From: Candidatus Hydrogenedentota bacterium
GTDB taxonomy: Bacteria; Hydrogenedentota; Hydrogenedentia; Hydrogenedentales; SLHB01
NCBI GenBank assembly: GCA_022706165.1
Contig: JAKJDA010000054.1
Coordinates: 1-7,637 of the forward strand
Direction of reading: 5' to 3'
DNA length: 7,637 bases
In this document: positions 1 to 6,993 of the stretch, in pieces
Numbering within the stretch: position 1 is the stretch's first letter
How the letters are laid out: each line of letters begins with the position of its first letter
Notes under the pieces: generated by a model
What the model was told of the DNA's origin: nothing
The model's input: the letters and a program-made list of their open reading frames with translations, nothing else
Database searches by the model: none
Program-made: the position numbers and the translations under genes

Positions 1-159
1 CGCTTTGCCTCGCCGCTGACGGTCGAGGATTTTCGCAAGGTGACGAGCATCATCGGCTACTCGCGCGAGCGGCTGGCGACTGCGGCGCCGGACATCATGA
101 AACTGGCAGAAACCGAGTCATTGACGGCGCACGCTCGCGCCGTGGAGTTGAGACTATGA
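1..159 (+). CDS. hisD: Histidinol dehydrogenase, C-terminal end (partial)
   Basis: HisD is the NAD-dependent, zinc-containing cytoplasmic enzyme that oxidises L-histidinol to L-histidine in the last two steps of histidine synthesis. Frame 1 is open from the window edge to a TGA at 157-159 and gives 52 residues. It begins with the family's FASPLTVEDF segment and ends with LTAHARAVELRL, the typical HisD C-terminus. His44 of the fragment lines up with the zinc ligand His419 of the E. coli enzyme, and Glu39 with the active-site Glu414; the usual Gly after that Glu is Ser40 here. Everything upstream, including the other zinc ligands and the NAD site, lies outside the window. The stop overlaps the hisC start in an ATGA, which fits a his operon and translational coupling. 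Identification rests on remembered family motifs over a short fragment, but the match is distinctive. Confidence 0.9.
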   Translation, partial: RFASPLTVEDFRKVTSIIGYSRERLATAAPDIMKLAETESLTAHARAVELRL

Positions 160-1211
160 AATACCAACGTGCGTTGCTCGCGGACGTGGAAGGCTATGTT
201 CCCGGCGAGCAGCCGAAAATTCCGAATATCATCAAGCTGAACACGAACGAGAATCCTTACCCGCCGTCGCCGCGCGTGATGGAGGCGCTGCGCGGACTGA
301 GCGGCGACGCGTTGCGCAAATACCCCGATCCCGTATCCTTCGGATTCCGTAGAGCATGCGCCGAACGCTATGGCTGCGAGGGCCCCGAGTGGGTCGTCGC
401 CGGCAATGGCATGGATGAGCTTCTGGCGATAGTCTTGCGGACGTTTGTCGACCCTGGCGATACGGTGATATCGACGTACCCCACGTATATTTTGTATGAA
501 ACCCTCGCGCAGCTACACGGCGCAAAATGCACGCTCGTCGATCTGGATGACGCGTTTCAACTGCCCGAGTTTTTCTATGCAATCAAAGGGCGTTTGTGTT
601 TTCTGCCGCGCCCGAATTCGCCGTCGGGCGTATGCGTGCCGCTTGCGGATGTCGAGCGCCTGTGCCAGAGTTTCGATGGCATTGTCGTAATTGACGAAGC
701 GTACGCGGATTTTGCCGACGATACGTGCATGGATTTTCCAAAGCGCTTCGAGAACGCTATTGTCATGCGCACGTTTTCCAAGTCTTATAGCTTGGCAGGC
801 GCCCGCATTGGCGCGGCAGTTGCGCGCCCCGAGATCATCGCCGAGTTCATGAAGACCAAGGATTCGTACAACATGAACGCCGTGTCGCAGGCGCTGGGGC
901 TCGCCGCGATGCAGGACTACGACTACATGCGCGCGAACGTCGCGAAGGTCCGGGCGACGCGCGACCGTTTGCGGATTGCGCTGACCGCGATGGGCTTCGT
1001 TGTGCCGCCGTCGCAGTCGAATTTTCTTTTGGCGCAATGGGGCGGCGCGCCTGATGCGCGCGCGATTTTTGAACAGCTCCGCGACCGCGCTATTCTCGTA
1101 CGCTACTTCCCCGTGCGCAGACTCGATAATGCGCTGCGTATTTCGATTGGCACGGAAGATGAGGCCGACGCTTTGTTGAGGGCATTGGGCGAGATTATTC
1201 GGGGGAGGTGA
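156..1211 (+). CDS. hisC: Histidinol-phosphate aminotransferase
   Basis: HisC is a PLP-dependent class I/II (fold type I) aminotransferase. It converts imidazole-acetol phosphate plus glutamate to histidinol phosphate plus 2-oxoglutarate in the cytoplasm. The 351-residue product has the usual family length. Visible motifs in order are LNTNENPYPPSP (28-39), the NGMDELL cofactor segment (84-90), PNSPSG with Asn154, VIDEAYADF with Asp180 and Tyr183 contacting PLP, and RTFSKSYSLAGARIG, in which Lys209 should form the Schiff base and Arg217 bind the PLP phosphate. ILVRYF (Arg316) and LRISIGT (Arg328) near the C-terminus are where substrate-binding arginines sit in the family. The ATG lies in the hisD stop (ATGA), with no separate promoter visible, so it is probably co-transcribed with and coupled to hisD. 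Other fold-type-I aminotransferases share several motifs, but the hisD neighbour makes hisC the clear choice. Confidence 0.95.
   Translation: MKYQRALLADVEGYVPGEQPKIPNIIKLNTNENPYPPSPRVMEALRGLSGDALRKYPDPVSFGFRRACAERYGCEGPEWVVAGNGMDELLAIVLRTFVDPGDTVISTYPTYILYETLAQLHGAKCTLVDLDDAFQLPEFFYAIKGRLCFLPRPNSPSGVCVPLADVERLCQSFDGIVVIDEAYADFADDTCMDFPKRFENAIVMRTFSKSYSLAGARIGAAVARPEIIAEFMKTKDSYNMNAVSQALGLAAMQDYDYMRANVAKVRATRDRLRIALTAMGFVVPPSQSNFLLAQWGGAPDARAIFEQLRDRAILVRYFPVRRLDNALRISIGTEDEADALLRALGEIIRGR
1204..1208 (+). promoter_or_regulatory. Shine-Dalgarno site deciding the M48 protease start
   Basis: A GGAGG sits inside the last codons of hisC, with five bases between it and the ATG at 1214. An in-frame GTG at 1208 overlaps both this site and the hisC stop codon, so it is a poor initiator. 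The ATG at 1214 is therefore preferred. The arrangement suggests the protease is translated from the hisDC message. Confidence 0.7.
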
Positions 1212-1213
1212 AT

Positions 1214-2140
1214 ATGGGCATGTTCTTCGACCAACCATGTGACGTGGTTCCGGTGCAACCGGGAGTCGTGGAAGATCAGTTCGATGCAGGTCCCGGTTTC
1301 AATAAGACCTCTCATTCATCTTCCTGCGCATCGGCGCCGCACGTTGCGTTCATTTGCTTTCTATTTTTCGTCTCGTTCCTCACCGGTTGCGTGACTACGG
1401 ACTTCGGCGCGAAGATAAACGTGCTGAGTGTCCAGGATGAAATCCGACTTGGCAACCAGATGGCCACGGAGATCGAGAAGAAGGAGAAGCCGCTTGATAA
1501 TCCTGCGATTCAGGCCTATGTCGCCGATATCGGCAAACGTCTGGCGCGCGTGGCGACGCGACAAGATGTCACGTATCGGTTCACCGTGATTGATGCTCCG
1601 AAGACGATCAACGCGTTTGCCCTTCCCGGCGGCCATATGTACATCTACACGGGTCTGATGAAGCTTTGCCAGAATGAGGCGGAACTGGCGGGCGTGATGG
1701 CGCATGAGATGGGCCACGTGGCTGCACAGCATCATGGGCGCATGATGACGCGTCAGCTAGGCATTGCGTTGATTACGCAAGCCGCATTGGGCAAGAATCC
1801 AGGTTTGTTGGCGGAGTTGCTGAGCCAATATGCGGGGGCCGGCATTTCCGCGCGATACAGCAGGTCCGATGAGGACGAGGCGGATACGCTTGGGATGGAG
1901 TTCTTGTTTCGCGCTGGATACAACCCTTCGGGGATGATCACGTTCATGGAAAAGATGATGAATATGGAACTGAAAACCGGCAAGGCCCATCCGCTTCCGA
2001 TTTTCGCATCGCATCCCCCGACGGAACAGCGAGCATTGCACCTGCGCGCGCTAGAGGAGAAGTATCCGCCGGACATGCGCGAGACGAGTCCTGTATACGC
2101 GGATCGCTACAAAGAAAACGTGCTGAACAAACTTCAGTGA
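1214..2140 (+). CDS. M48-family zinc metalloprotease, predicted lipoprotein
   Basis: This is a Ste24p/HtpX-type (M48) endopeptidase, single-domain like LoiP and YcaL and lacking the TPR repeats of BepA. Relatives degrade misfolded or mis-assembled envelope proteins. Taking ATG 1214, the product has 308 residues. His164-Glu165-Met-Gly-His168 is the HExxH zinc site, and SRSDEDEAD supplies the likely third ligand Glu220 (ExxAD, ending at Asp224). NAFALPGGHMYIYTGLM before the active site is also typical, as is the SHPPTEQR segment near the end. A hydrophobic stretch at about 44-57 ends in the lipobox LTGC with Cys59 as predicted acylated residue; Val follows at +2, so there is no inner-membrane-retention Asp. 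Oddly, about 43 mostly acidic or polar residues precede that stretch, and a basic n-region is missing, so the true N-terminus may differ or a frameshift may lie near 1345-1360. The domain call is firm; the start is not. Confidence 0.88.
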   Translation: MGMFFDQPCDVVPVQPGVVEDQFDAGPGFNKTSHSSSCASAPHVAFICFLFFVSFLTGCVTTDFGAKINVLSVQDEIRLGNQMATEIEKKEKPLDNPAIQAYVADIGKRLARVATRQDVTYRFTVIDAPKTINAFALPGGHMYIYTGLMKLCQNEAELAGVMAHEMGHVAAQHHGRMMTRQLGIALITQAALGKNPGLLAELLSQYAGAGISARYSRSDEDEADTLGMEFLFRAGYNPSGMITFMEKMMNMELKTGKAHPLPIFASHPPTEQRALHLRALEEKYPPDMRETSPVYADRYKENVLNKLQ

Positions 2141-2214
2141 CGTGAAAATCGCCTGGAAGATTCCGTGAATTCGGAGTCGGTCCTTCTCACAATCGGTGTG
2201 TGGCGATGGAAGTT

Positions 2215-2230
2215 TTCGCGCCGCGAAGGA
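2215..2230 (+). promoter_or_regulatory. Ribosome binding site and small hairpin before the lyase gene
   Basis: GAAGGA at 2225-2230 stands six bases before ATG 2237 and selects this start over an in-frame GTG at 2165. TTCGC (2215-2219) and GCGAA (2223-2227) can pair across a three-base loop, with G-U pairs extending outward, partly covering the ribosome site. Such a small stem could be chance; any regulatory role is inference. Confidence 0.45.
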
Positions 2231-2236
2231 GCCTAT

Positions 2237-4045
2237 ATGTATCGTTGTTTATTGGCTATGTTTTTTGTTTTCACCCTGAGGGCGGCGATGACGCCGGAGG
2301 CATATGCCATGGAGAAAGAACCTAGCGCGCATTCGACGTATGCGACACTTGAACGACACAAGACTCGTTCCCTTTTTCCCGAGCTGGCCCATGCCGACCC
2401 CGAGGCGATTCGCCAGACTCCCCGCGGAAAAGAACTATACGAGTGGGCGCGGCAAGACCCGGGCGACATACCGACCCTTACCTATTCGCTCTACCGCGTC
2501 TATAAGCGAACGGGCAGTCGCGATGCATTTCAGAATGTCTATTTCGCGCGGCGAGATCGGTTGAGCCAAGCCGCTTTCACGGAGTGGTTCGAGCCATCGG
2601 ATGCGCACCTCGATCGTCTTTGCGATCTCATATGGGCCATTTGTGAGGAAACCACGTGGGTGTTGCCGGCGCATGAGGGACCCGCCTGGAACGTCGATCT
2701 TTTCAATGCGGAAACGGGCGCGCTATTGGCGGATATCGCGTTATTGATCGGCGATCGAATTCCGGAAGAAGTTCGCGAGCGCATGCGAAGTGAAGTGGAT
2801 ACGCGCATATTTGCAAATTTTTTGGCACATTATAACAGCGATATTCACTGGTGGCATCGTGGCATGAACAACTGGACGGGCGTTTGTTCGGGTTCTATTG
2901 GTCAGGCGGCCCTTGTATTTGAAAAAGACCCCAAGAGGCAAGCGGAGATTTTGTCGATCGTCATCGGCGAGTTGAATCGGTATATCGACAATGGGTTTGA
3001 AAGCGACGGCGGTTGCTTGGAAGGGGTGAACTACTGGGCCTACGGCCTCTTGCATTTTGTCGCTTTTTCTCAGATGCTGAGCGCGAGGACTGAGGGGGAG
3101 ATCGACTTATTGTTGAATCCCAAGATGGAGGAGATTGCGCGCTATCCGATTGCAATCTCGCTGGGCGGTCGCAACTATGCAAGTTTCGCAGACAGCCGTT
3201 CGAGCATAGCCCTCGATCCTTCTGTGGCGACGGCGCTTGCGTCCAAAACAGGCGTCACAGAGCTGTTGGCCCTCTCAGGGGCCGGCGGGCGTGGCTGGTC
3301 GAATTTTCGAGCGCTTTTGTGGCGGGATGACTCCTTGCCGAAATCTGCGCAGTTGCAGGATGTGATATTGCCTGCCTCGGGGGTGTGTCGCATTGTGGGA
3401 GACGCGTCGGGGGCGCCGATCGTGCTTGTGGTGAAAGCTGGGCATAACGCTGAGTCTCACAATCACAATGACGTCGGCAGCTTCATCGTGAGCGCTGGAG
3501 ACGAAACGTATCTTTGCGATCCGGGCTCCGGTCTATACCAACGATCCTATTTCGATGAGCATCGTTATGAGTGCCTCTTTACGCGTTCTTATGGTCACAG
3601 TGTTCCGTTAATCGACGGAAAAGAGCAACCGGAAGGGAAGGAGTATTGCGGCACGATGGTCTCTGCCGGAGACAAGTCTATCTGCATCGACTTTGCTGCC
3701 GCGTATTCTGTCCCGAAGCTCAAGAAGGCAACGCGGACGTTGACGATGAGTGCAGACGGCACGATAACGTTTCTCGATGTGTTTGACAGTGACGCGCCGG
3801 GCGTCAGCATTGAGGAAGCCTTCATGACGTGGCAGAGCGTGAAAGTCGACGGAGCCGTCGCCCGGATTGAGTCACCCACGGGATGTCTCGTGCTGGAAGC
3901 TTCCGACGGCCTTTTCGAGGTCAAGAGCTTTGAGGAAGAATGCCAAGCAAACAAGAAGGAAGGGGTCTTGTCGCGCATAGCGTTGGGCTTTCCCGCGGCG
4001 CCAAAGCGAACCGTGCACATTGCCATGCGCTTCGAGGCCAAATGA
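2237..4045 (+). CDS. Heparinase II/III-family protein, secreted polysaccharide lyase-like
   Basis: Heparinase II/III-type enzymes cleave uronic-acid-containing polysaccharides by beta-elimination. The product, 602 residues from ATG 2237, starts with a signal peptide (hydrophobic about 5-20, likely cut after Ala-Tyr-Ala at 22-24). The N-terminal half, about 50-340, should form the helical toroid; it carries GMNNWTG (Asn211, Asn212, Trp213) and EGVNYWAYG (262-270, Tyr266), positions where the family has its catalytic Asn or His and Tyr. The C-terminal half, about 375-602, is the beta-sandwich and contains SHNHNDVGSF (His408, His410, Asp412), CDPGSG (Asp428) and GHSVPL (His454). These resemble the catalytic His and the zinc-site His/Asp/His of heparinase II. 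Substrate cannot be read from the sequence: heparan-like glycans, alginate oligomers or other acidic polymers are all possible. The next gene is a mannosidase, which supports a glycan-catabolic role. No sulfatase or SusC/D partner is present. Confidence 0.85.
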   Translation: MYRCLLAMFFVFTLRAAMTPEAYAMEKEPSAHSTYATLERHKTRSLFPELAHADPEAIRQTPRGKELYEWARQDPGDIPTLTYSLYRVYKRTGSRDAFQNVYFARRDRLSQAAFTEWFEPSDAHLDRLCDLIWAICEETTWVLPAHEGPAWNVDLFNAETGALLADIALLIGDRIPEEVRERMRSEVDTRIFANFLAHYNSDIHWWHRGMNNWTGVCSGSIGQAALVFEKDPKRQAEILSIVIGELNRYIDNGFESDGGCLEGVNYWAYGLLHFVAFSQMLSARTEGEIDLLLNPKMEEIARYPIAISLGGRNYASFADSRSSIALDPSVATALASKTGVTELLALSGAGGRGWSNFRALLWRDDSLPKSAQLQDVILPASGVCRIVGDASGAPIVLVVKAGHNAESHNHNDVGSFIVSAGDETYLCDPGSGLYQRSYFDEHRYECLFTRSYGHSVPLIDGKEQPEGKEYCGTMVSAGDKSICIDFAAAYSVPKLKKATRTLTMSADGTITFLDVFDSDAPGVSIEEAFMTWQSVKVDGAVARIESPTGCLVLEASDGLFEVKSFEEECQANKKEGVLSRIALGFPAAPKRTVHIAMRFEAK

Positions 4046-4103
4046 CGGGTGAAACGCACAAAGAGATCAAATAGCTAGAGCGAGAGCAATTATCCTTTGG
4101 GAT

Positions 4104-4167
4104 CTTTGCGCCTCTGCGTTGGTATCTTGAATGCAGGGTTCGCAGAGGTCGCTGAGTTCGCAGAGAA
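4104..4167 (+). repeat. Cluster of inverted and tandem CGCAGAG units in the mannosidase leader
   Basis: The right half is three degenerate 9-base units in a row: CGCAGAGGT (4141-4149), CGCTGAGTT (4150-4158) and CGCAGAGAA (4159-4167). The left half has CTTTGCG (4104-4110) and CCTCTGCG (4111-4118), which are the same unit on the opposite strand; CCTCTGCG is the exact reverse complement of CGCAGAGG at 4141-4148. A hairpin with a 22-base loop is possible, and CTCTGCG could pair with either of two right-hand copies. Units of this kind resemble short dispersed intergenic repeats known in many environmental bacteria; whether this is one needs the rest of the genome. Confidence 0.6.
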
Positions 4168-4175
4168 AGAGGGAT

Positions 4176-4182
4176 GGAGGAG
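4176..4182 (+). promoter_or_regulatory. Shine-Dalgarno site for the mannosidase gene
   Basis: GGAGGAG lies ten bases before ATG 4193. The spacing is slightly long but usable. It supports 4193 over an upstream in-frame TTG at 4097, whose 32 extra codons would translate the repeat cluster and precede the usual GH38 N-terminus. Confidence 0.6.
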
Positions 4183-4192
4183 ATCCGATTTC

Positions 4193-6910
4193 ATGCCGAA
4201 AAAACGCAAGGTGTTTGTGGTTCCGCATACGCACTGGGACCGTGCGTGGTACGTGCCGTTCGAGGAGTTTCGTTTGCGGCTGGTCACGATGATCGATGGG
4301 CTTATGCGTACGTTGGAAACCGACCCATCGTTCACAAGTTTTACGCTTGATGGACAGGCCATCGCGCTAAACGACTACCTCGAAATCCGTCCGCACAACC
4401 GCGATCGCTTGCGCAAGCTCATTCATGCGCGTCGTCTATACGTCGGCCCGTGGTACGTTCTGCCGGACGAATTTTTGGTTAGCCCGGAATCGCTCATCCG
4501 CAATCTCATGCTGGGGCGAAAGATCAGCGATGCGTTTGGTCACACCATGGGCGTGGGCTACGTGCCCGACCCCTTCGGCCACATCGCACAGCTTCCGCAA
4601 CTCCTGCGTGGATTTGGCATGGAGTCCTTCATGTTCTTTCGCGGTATCGATCAGGAGACGACCAAACTCGACGTCGAATTCGTGTGGCGCGGGCCCGACG
4701 GATCGGAAGTGCTTTGCTCGCAGATGCGCCCCTTCTACGGCAGCGGCACCCATTTGGGCTACGCGACAAACTGGGGCGACACGGAATTCATGGTAAAAGA
4801 CTTTTCGTTCGCCATCGATCAGATCGAAACCGGTTGCAAGCTCCTGCAAGATCATTCCGTCGCGCAGTCATTGGTCTTGGGCAACGGCATCGATCAAGCG
4901 ACGCATCAGGCGGATCTGCCGCAAATTCTGAGGCGTCTCGGCACGCGCTTCCCGCAGCATGATTTTCGCATTGCGTCGTTTGAAGAATACATCGCCCAGA
5001 TCAAGCGCGAACTTGCCAATGTAAAACTAAAGACCCATCGCGGCGAGATGATGTATCAGTACGGCGACCTTCTGCGCGGCGTTGATTCGTCGCGCATCTA
5101 CATGAAGATGCTGAACCAGGAGTGCGAAGACCTGCTCGAAAAATGGACCGAGCCGATCTGTTCGGTCGCGTGGATTGCGGGGTGCTTCGAGTATCCGCAG
5201 GACCAACTCTGGCACGCATGGGAAGAGTTGATGAAGACGCACCCGCACGACGACGTGTGCGGCGCGTCGGTCGACCGCGTGCATGCCGAGGCGGAGATGA
5301 CTCTCGGGCGCGTGCATCAGGTCGGGCATATGTTGTATCGCCTGGCGTTGCGGCGCTTCGCGCTGAACACCGACAACTCGAAGCAAGCTGGAGCGCCGGT
5401 GTTGGCGTTCAATACCTTGCCGACTGCGCGTAAGGAAGTCGTGCGCATTGACATCGATCTGGTGCCATATGACGAGCCATGGGACAGCTTCGCATTGTTC
5501 GATGAAAACGGGCGCGAGGTTCCCTACGAGTTGCTTTCGGTGGAGCGCAAGAATTGGTGGGAAGCGCTCAAGCCGTTTGATGTGATGCGACACGCCATCG
5601 AGTTGGAGATTGATTTGCCTCCGTTTGGCTATCGCACGTTGTACGTGCGGGAAGGCGCGCCGCGTCCGGTGGCGCCGCGATGCAAGATCGCGACGAAGCG
5701 CTTCGAAAACACCTTCTACGCGCTCAGCATCTCCGCCAACGGTTCCCTGACGCTTTATGACAAGGCCACAAATACCACCCACAAGGACTTGCTCGTGTTC
5801 GAGGATGTCGAGGACTGCGGCGACGAATACAACTGGTCCTATCTCGACAACAACTCGCAAACCTTTACGACGGCGAAGAGCCGCCCAGCGATCGAGCGGG
5901 TGCATGCGGGGCCATTTTCTGCGACGTGGCGCATCACGCACGAGATGAAACTTCCCGCGAGTCTCACGTCTGACCACAAGGCGCGCTCGAAGAAACTTGC
6001 GCCGTTCGTGATTGAATCGGAAGTGACATGCCGCGCCGGCTCGCCGCGCGTCGATATCGTCACGCGCGTCGATAACAACATAAAGGACCACCGCGTGCGG
6101 GCGCTTTTCCCTGCGTCCGTCGAGACGGACATGGTGCTGGCCGACGGTCATTTCGCGGCGATCGAGCGCGCGTTTGACCTGCCCCCCGCGAAGCCGAAGC
6201 TGCCGCCCTATCCGACGCAGCATCAGCTTCGTTTTTCATGTCTTACAGATGGGAAGAAGGGATTCGCGATTATCAACGACGGCTTGCCCGAATATCAGGT
6301 CGTTCGCGACAAGAACCGGCGGGTAATGGCGCAGACCTTGTTTCGTTCCGTGGGGTGGCTTGGACGCGAGGACGTTCCCACGCGGCGCTATGGCGCGTCC
6401 CCCGCGCTGGCCGCGCCGGAGGCGCAGTGCCTGCGTGCGATGGAGTTCCGCTATGCGTTCATGGCCTTCAAGGGCGACTGGGCTCCGGTGATGCAGGAAT
6501 CGTTGCGGCATAACATCGCGCCGTGTGTGACGCGCGCGGACGTGCACGGCGGAACCGACCTGCGGCAGATGGGCATCGAGATGGACGAGGAGCGCGCCAA
6601 GCAGAAGTATCTGCCCGTGCCGCGCGAGGGGAAGCTGCCCGACCACGCCACCATGATGGACATTGGCAATGATGCGCTCGTGCTCAGCGCGGTCAAGAAA
6701 TGCGAGTGGAATAACCATCTCATTGTGCGGCTGTATAACCCCGGTCCGAACACGCAGAAAGGCCTATTGGCGTTGTTTCGGCCAATTAAGAAGGCTTATG
6801 CGACGGATCTCTGCGAGAAGCGCGTCGGGGCTGCGCTACGAGTTGCCAAGGGCGTGTTGCGCTATGCATGCGGGCCGTACAGGATTGTGACGTTTGAGGT
6901 GCAGGTATAA
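4193..6910 (+). CDS. GH38 alpha-mannosidase, MngB-like
   Basis: GH38 enzymes are zinc-dependent retaining alpha-mannosidases. From ATG 4193 the product has 905 residues, near the size of E. coli MngB. It opens with KVFVVPHTHWDRAWY, giving zinc ligands His14 and Asp16. GYVPDPFGHIAQLP carries the expected nucleophile Asp126, itself also a zinc ligand in the family. NGIDQATHQ offers Asp234 as acid/base candidate, and THPHDDVCGASVDRVH supplies the last zinc ligand His352. The middle helical domain follows at about 290-380 (LLRGVDSSRIYMK), then a long beta-rich C-terminal region containing FGYRTLYV, GDEYNWSY and LIVRLYNPGP, all in the order seen in MngB. There is no signal peptide and the start is lysine-rich, so a cytoplasmic enzyme acting on imported sugars is likely. 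Substrate may be mannosylglycerate, an alpha-mannan or N-glycan fragment, or something else; no mannose PTS or kinase gene is nearby. The family call is firm, the substrate is not. Confidence 0.93.
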   Translation: MPKKRKVFVVPHTHWDRAWYVPFEEFRLRLVTMIDGLMRTLETDPSFTSFTLDGQAIALNDYLEIRPHNRDRLRKLIHARRLYVGPWYVLPDEFLVSPESLIRNLMLGRKISDAFGHTMGVGYVPDPFGHIAQLPQLLRGFGMESFMFFRGIDQETTKLDVEFVWRGPDGSEVLCSQMRPFYGSGTHLGYATNWGDTEFMVKDFSFAIDQIETGCKLLQDHSVAQSLVLGNGIDQATHQADLPQILRRLGTRFPQHDFRIASFEEYIAQIKRELANVKLKTHRGEMMYQYGDLLRGVDSSRIYMKMLNQECEDLLEKWTEPICSVAWIAGCFEYPQDQLWHAWEELMKTHPHDDVCGASVDRVHAEAEMTLGRVHQVGHMLYRLALRRFALNTDNSKQAGAPVLAFNTLPTARKEVVRIDIDLVPYDEPWDSFALFDENGREVPYELLSVERKNWWEALKPFDVMRHAIELEIDLPPFGYRTLYVREGAPRPVAPRCKIATKRFENTFYALSISANGSLTLYDKATNTTHKDLLVFEDVEDCGDEYNWSYLDNNSQTFTTAKSRPAIERVHAGPFSATWRITHEMKLPASLTSDHKARSKKLAPFVIESEVTCRAGSPRVDIVTRVDNNIKDHRVRALFPASVETDMVLADGHFAAIERAFDLPPAKPKLPPYPTQHQLRFSCLTDGKKGFAIINDGLPEYQVVRDKNRRVMAQTLFRSVGWLGREDVPTRRYGASPALAAPEAQCLRAMEFRYAFMAFKGDWAPVMQESLRHNIAPCVTRADVHGGTDLRQMGIEMDEERAKQKYLPVPREGKLPDHATMMDIGNDALVLSAVKKCEWNNHLIVRLYNPGPNTQKGLLALFRPIKKAYATDLCEKRVGAALRVAKGVLRYACGPYRIVTFEVQV

Positions 6911-6920
6911 GGCAAGCCCG

Positions 6921-6940
6921 GGGGAACTCGAGATTTCCCC
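6921..6940 (+). other. Small hairpin after the mannosidase gene
   Basis: GGGGAA (6921-6926) and TTCCCC (6935-6940) form a perfect six-base inverted repeat around an eight-base loop, ten bases after the mannosidase stop. No run of T follows, so it is not a standard intrinsic terminator. It could still be an mRNA 3' stabilising stem or chance. Confidence 0.35.
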
Positions 6941-6993
6941 AAACCGTTTCAGGAACGCTTCATGGCGCTTTACGCCGCAGTTGTCAGGCGCTT

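Noticed and set aside
513..1238. 241-codon open frame on the - strand
   Set aside because: Antisense to hisC, whose catalytic motifs are complete; the product resembles no family I know.
2141..2214. Possible gene or terminator between the protease and lyase genes
   Set aside because: Only 74 bases, with no coding signal independent of the flanking frames and no T-tailed stem; nothing supportable.
2165..2236. Upstream GTG start extending the lyase by 24 residues
   Set aside because: It would put a Trp/Arg-containing leader ahead of a normal signal peptide, while ATG 2237 has a well-spaced GAAGGA.
4046..4103. Promoter or terminator between the lyase and mannosidase genes
   Set aside because: No convincing -35/-10 pair and no stem followed by a T run could be identified; a TATCCT-like string alone is not enough.
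4097..4192. Upstream TTG start extending the mannosidase by 32 residues
   Set aside because: The extension translates the repeat cluster, lacks family resemblance, and ATG 4193 has a ribosome site and directly precedes the conserved N-terminal strand.
5027..6223. 398-codon open frame on the - strand
   Set aside because: It lies wholly antisense to the well-supported GH38 gene. Its product is Arg/His/Val-rich and low in recognisable motifs, as expected for the antisense shadow of a GC-rich gene.
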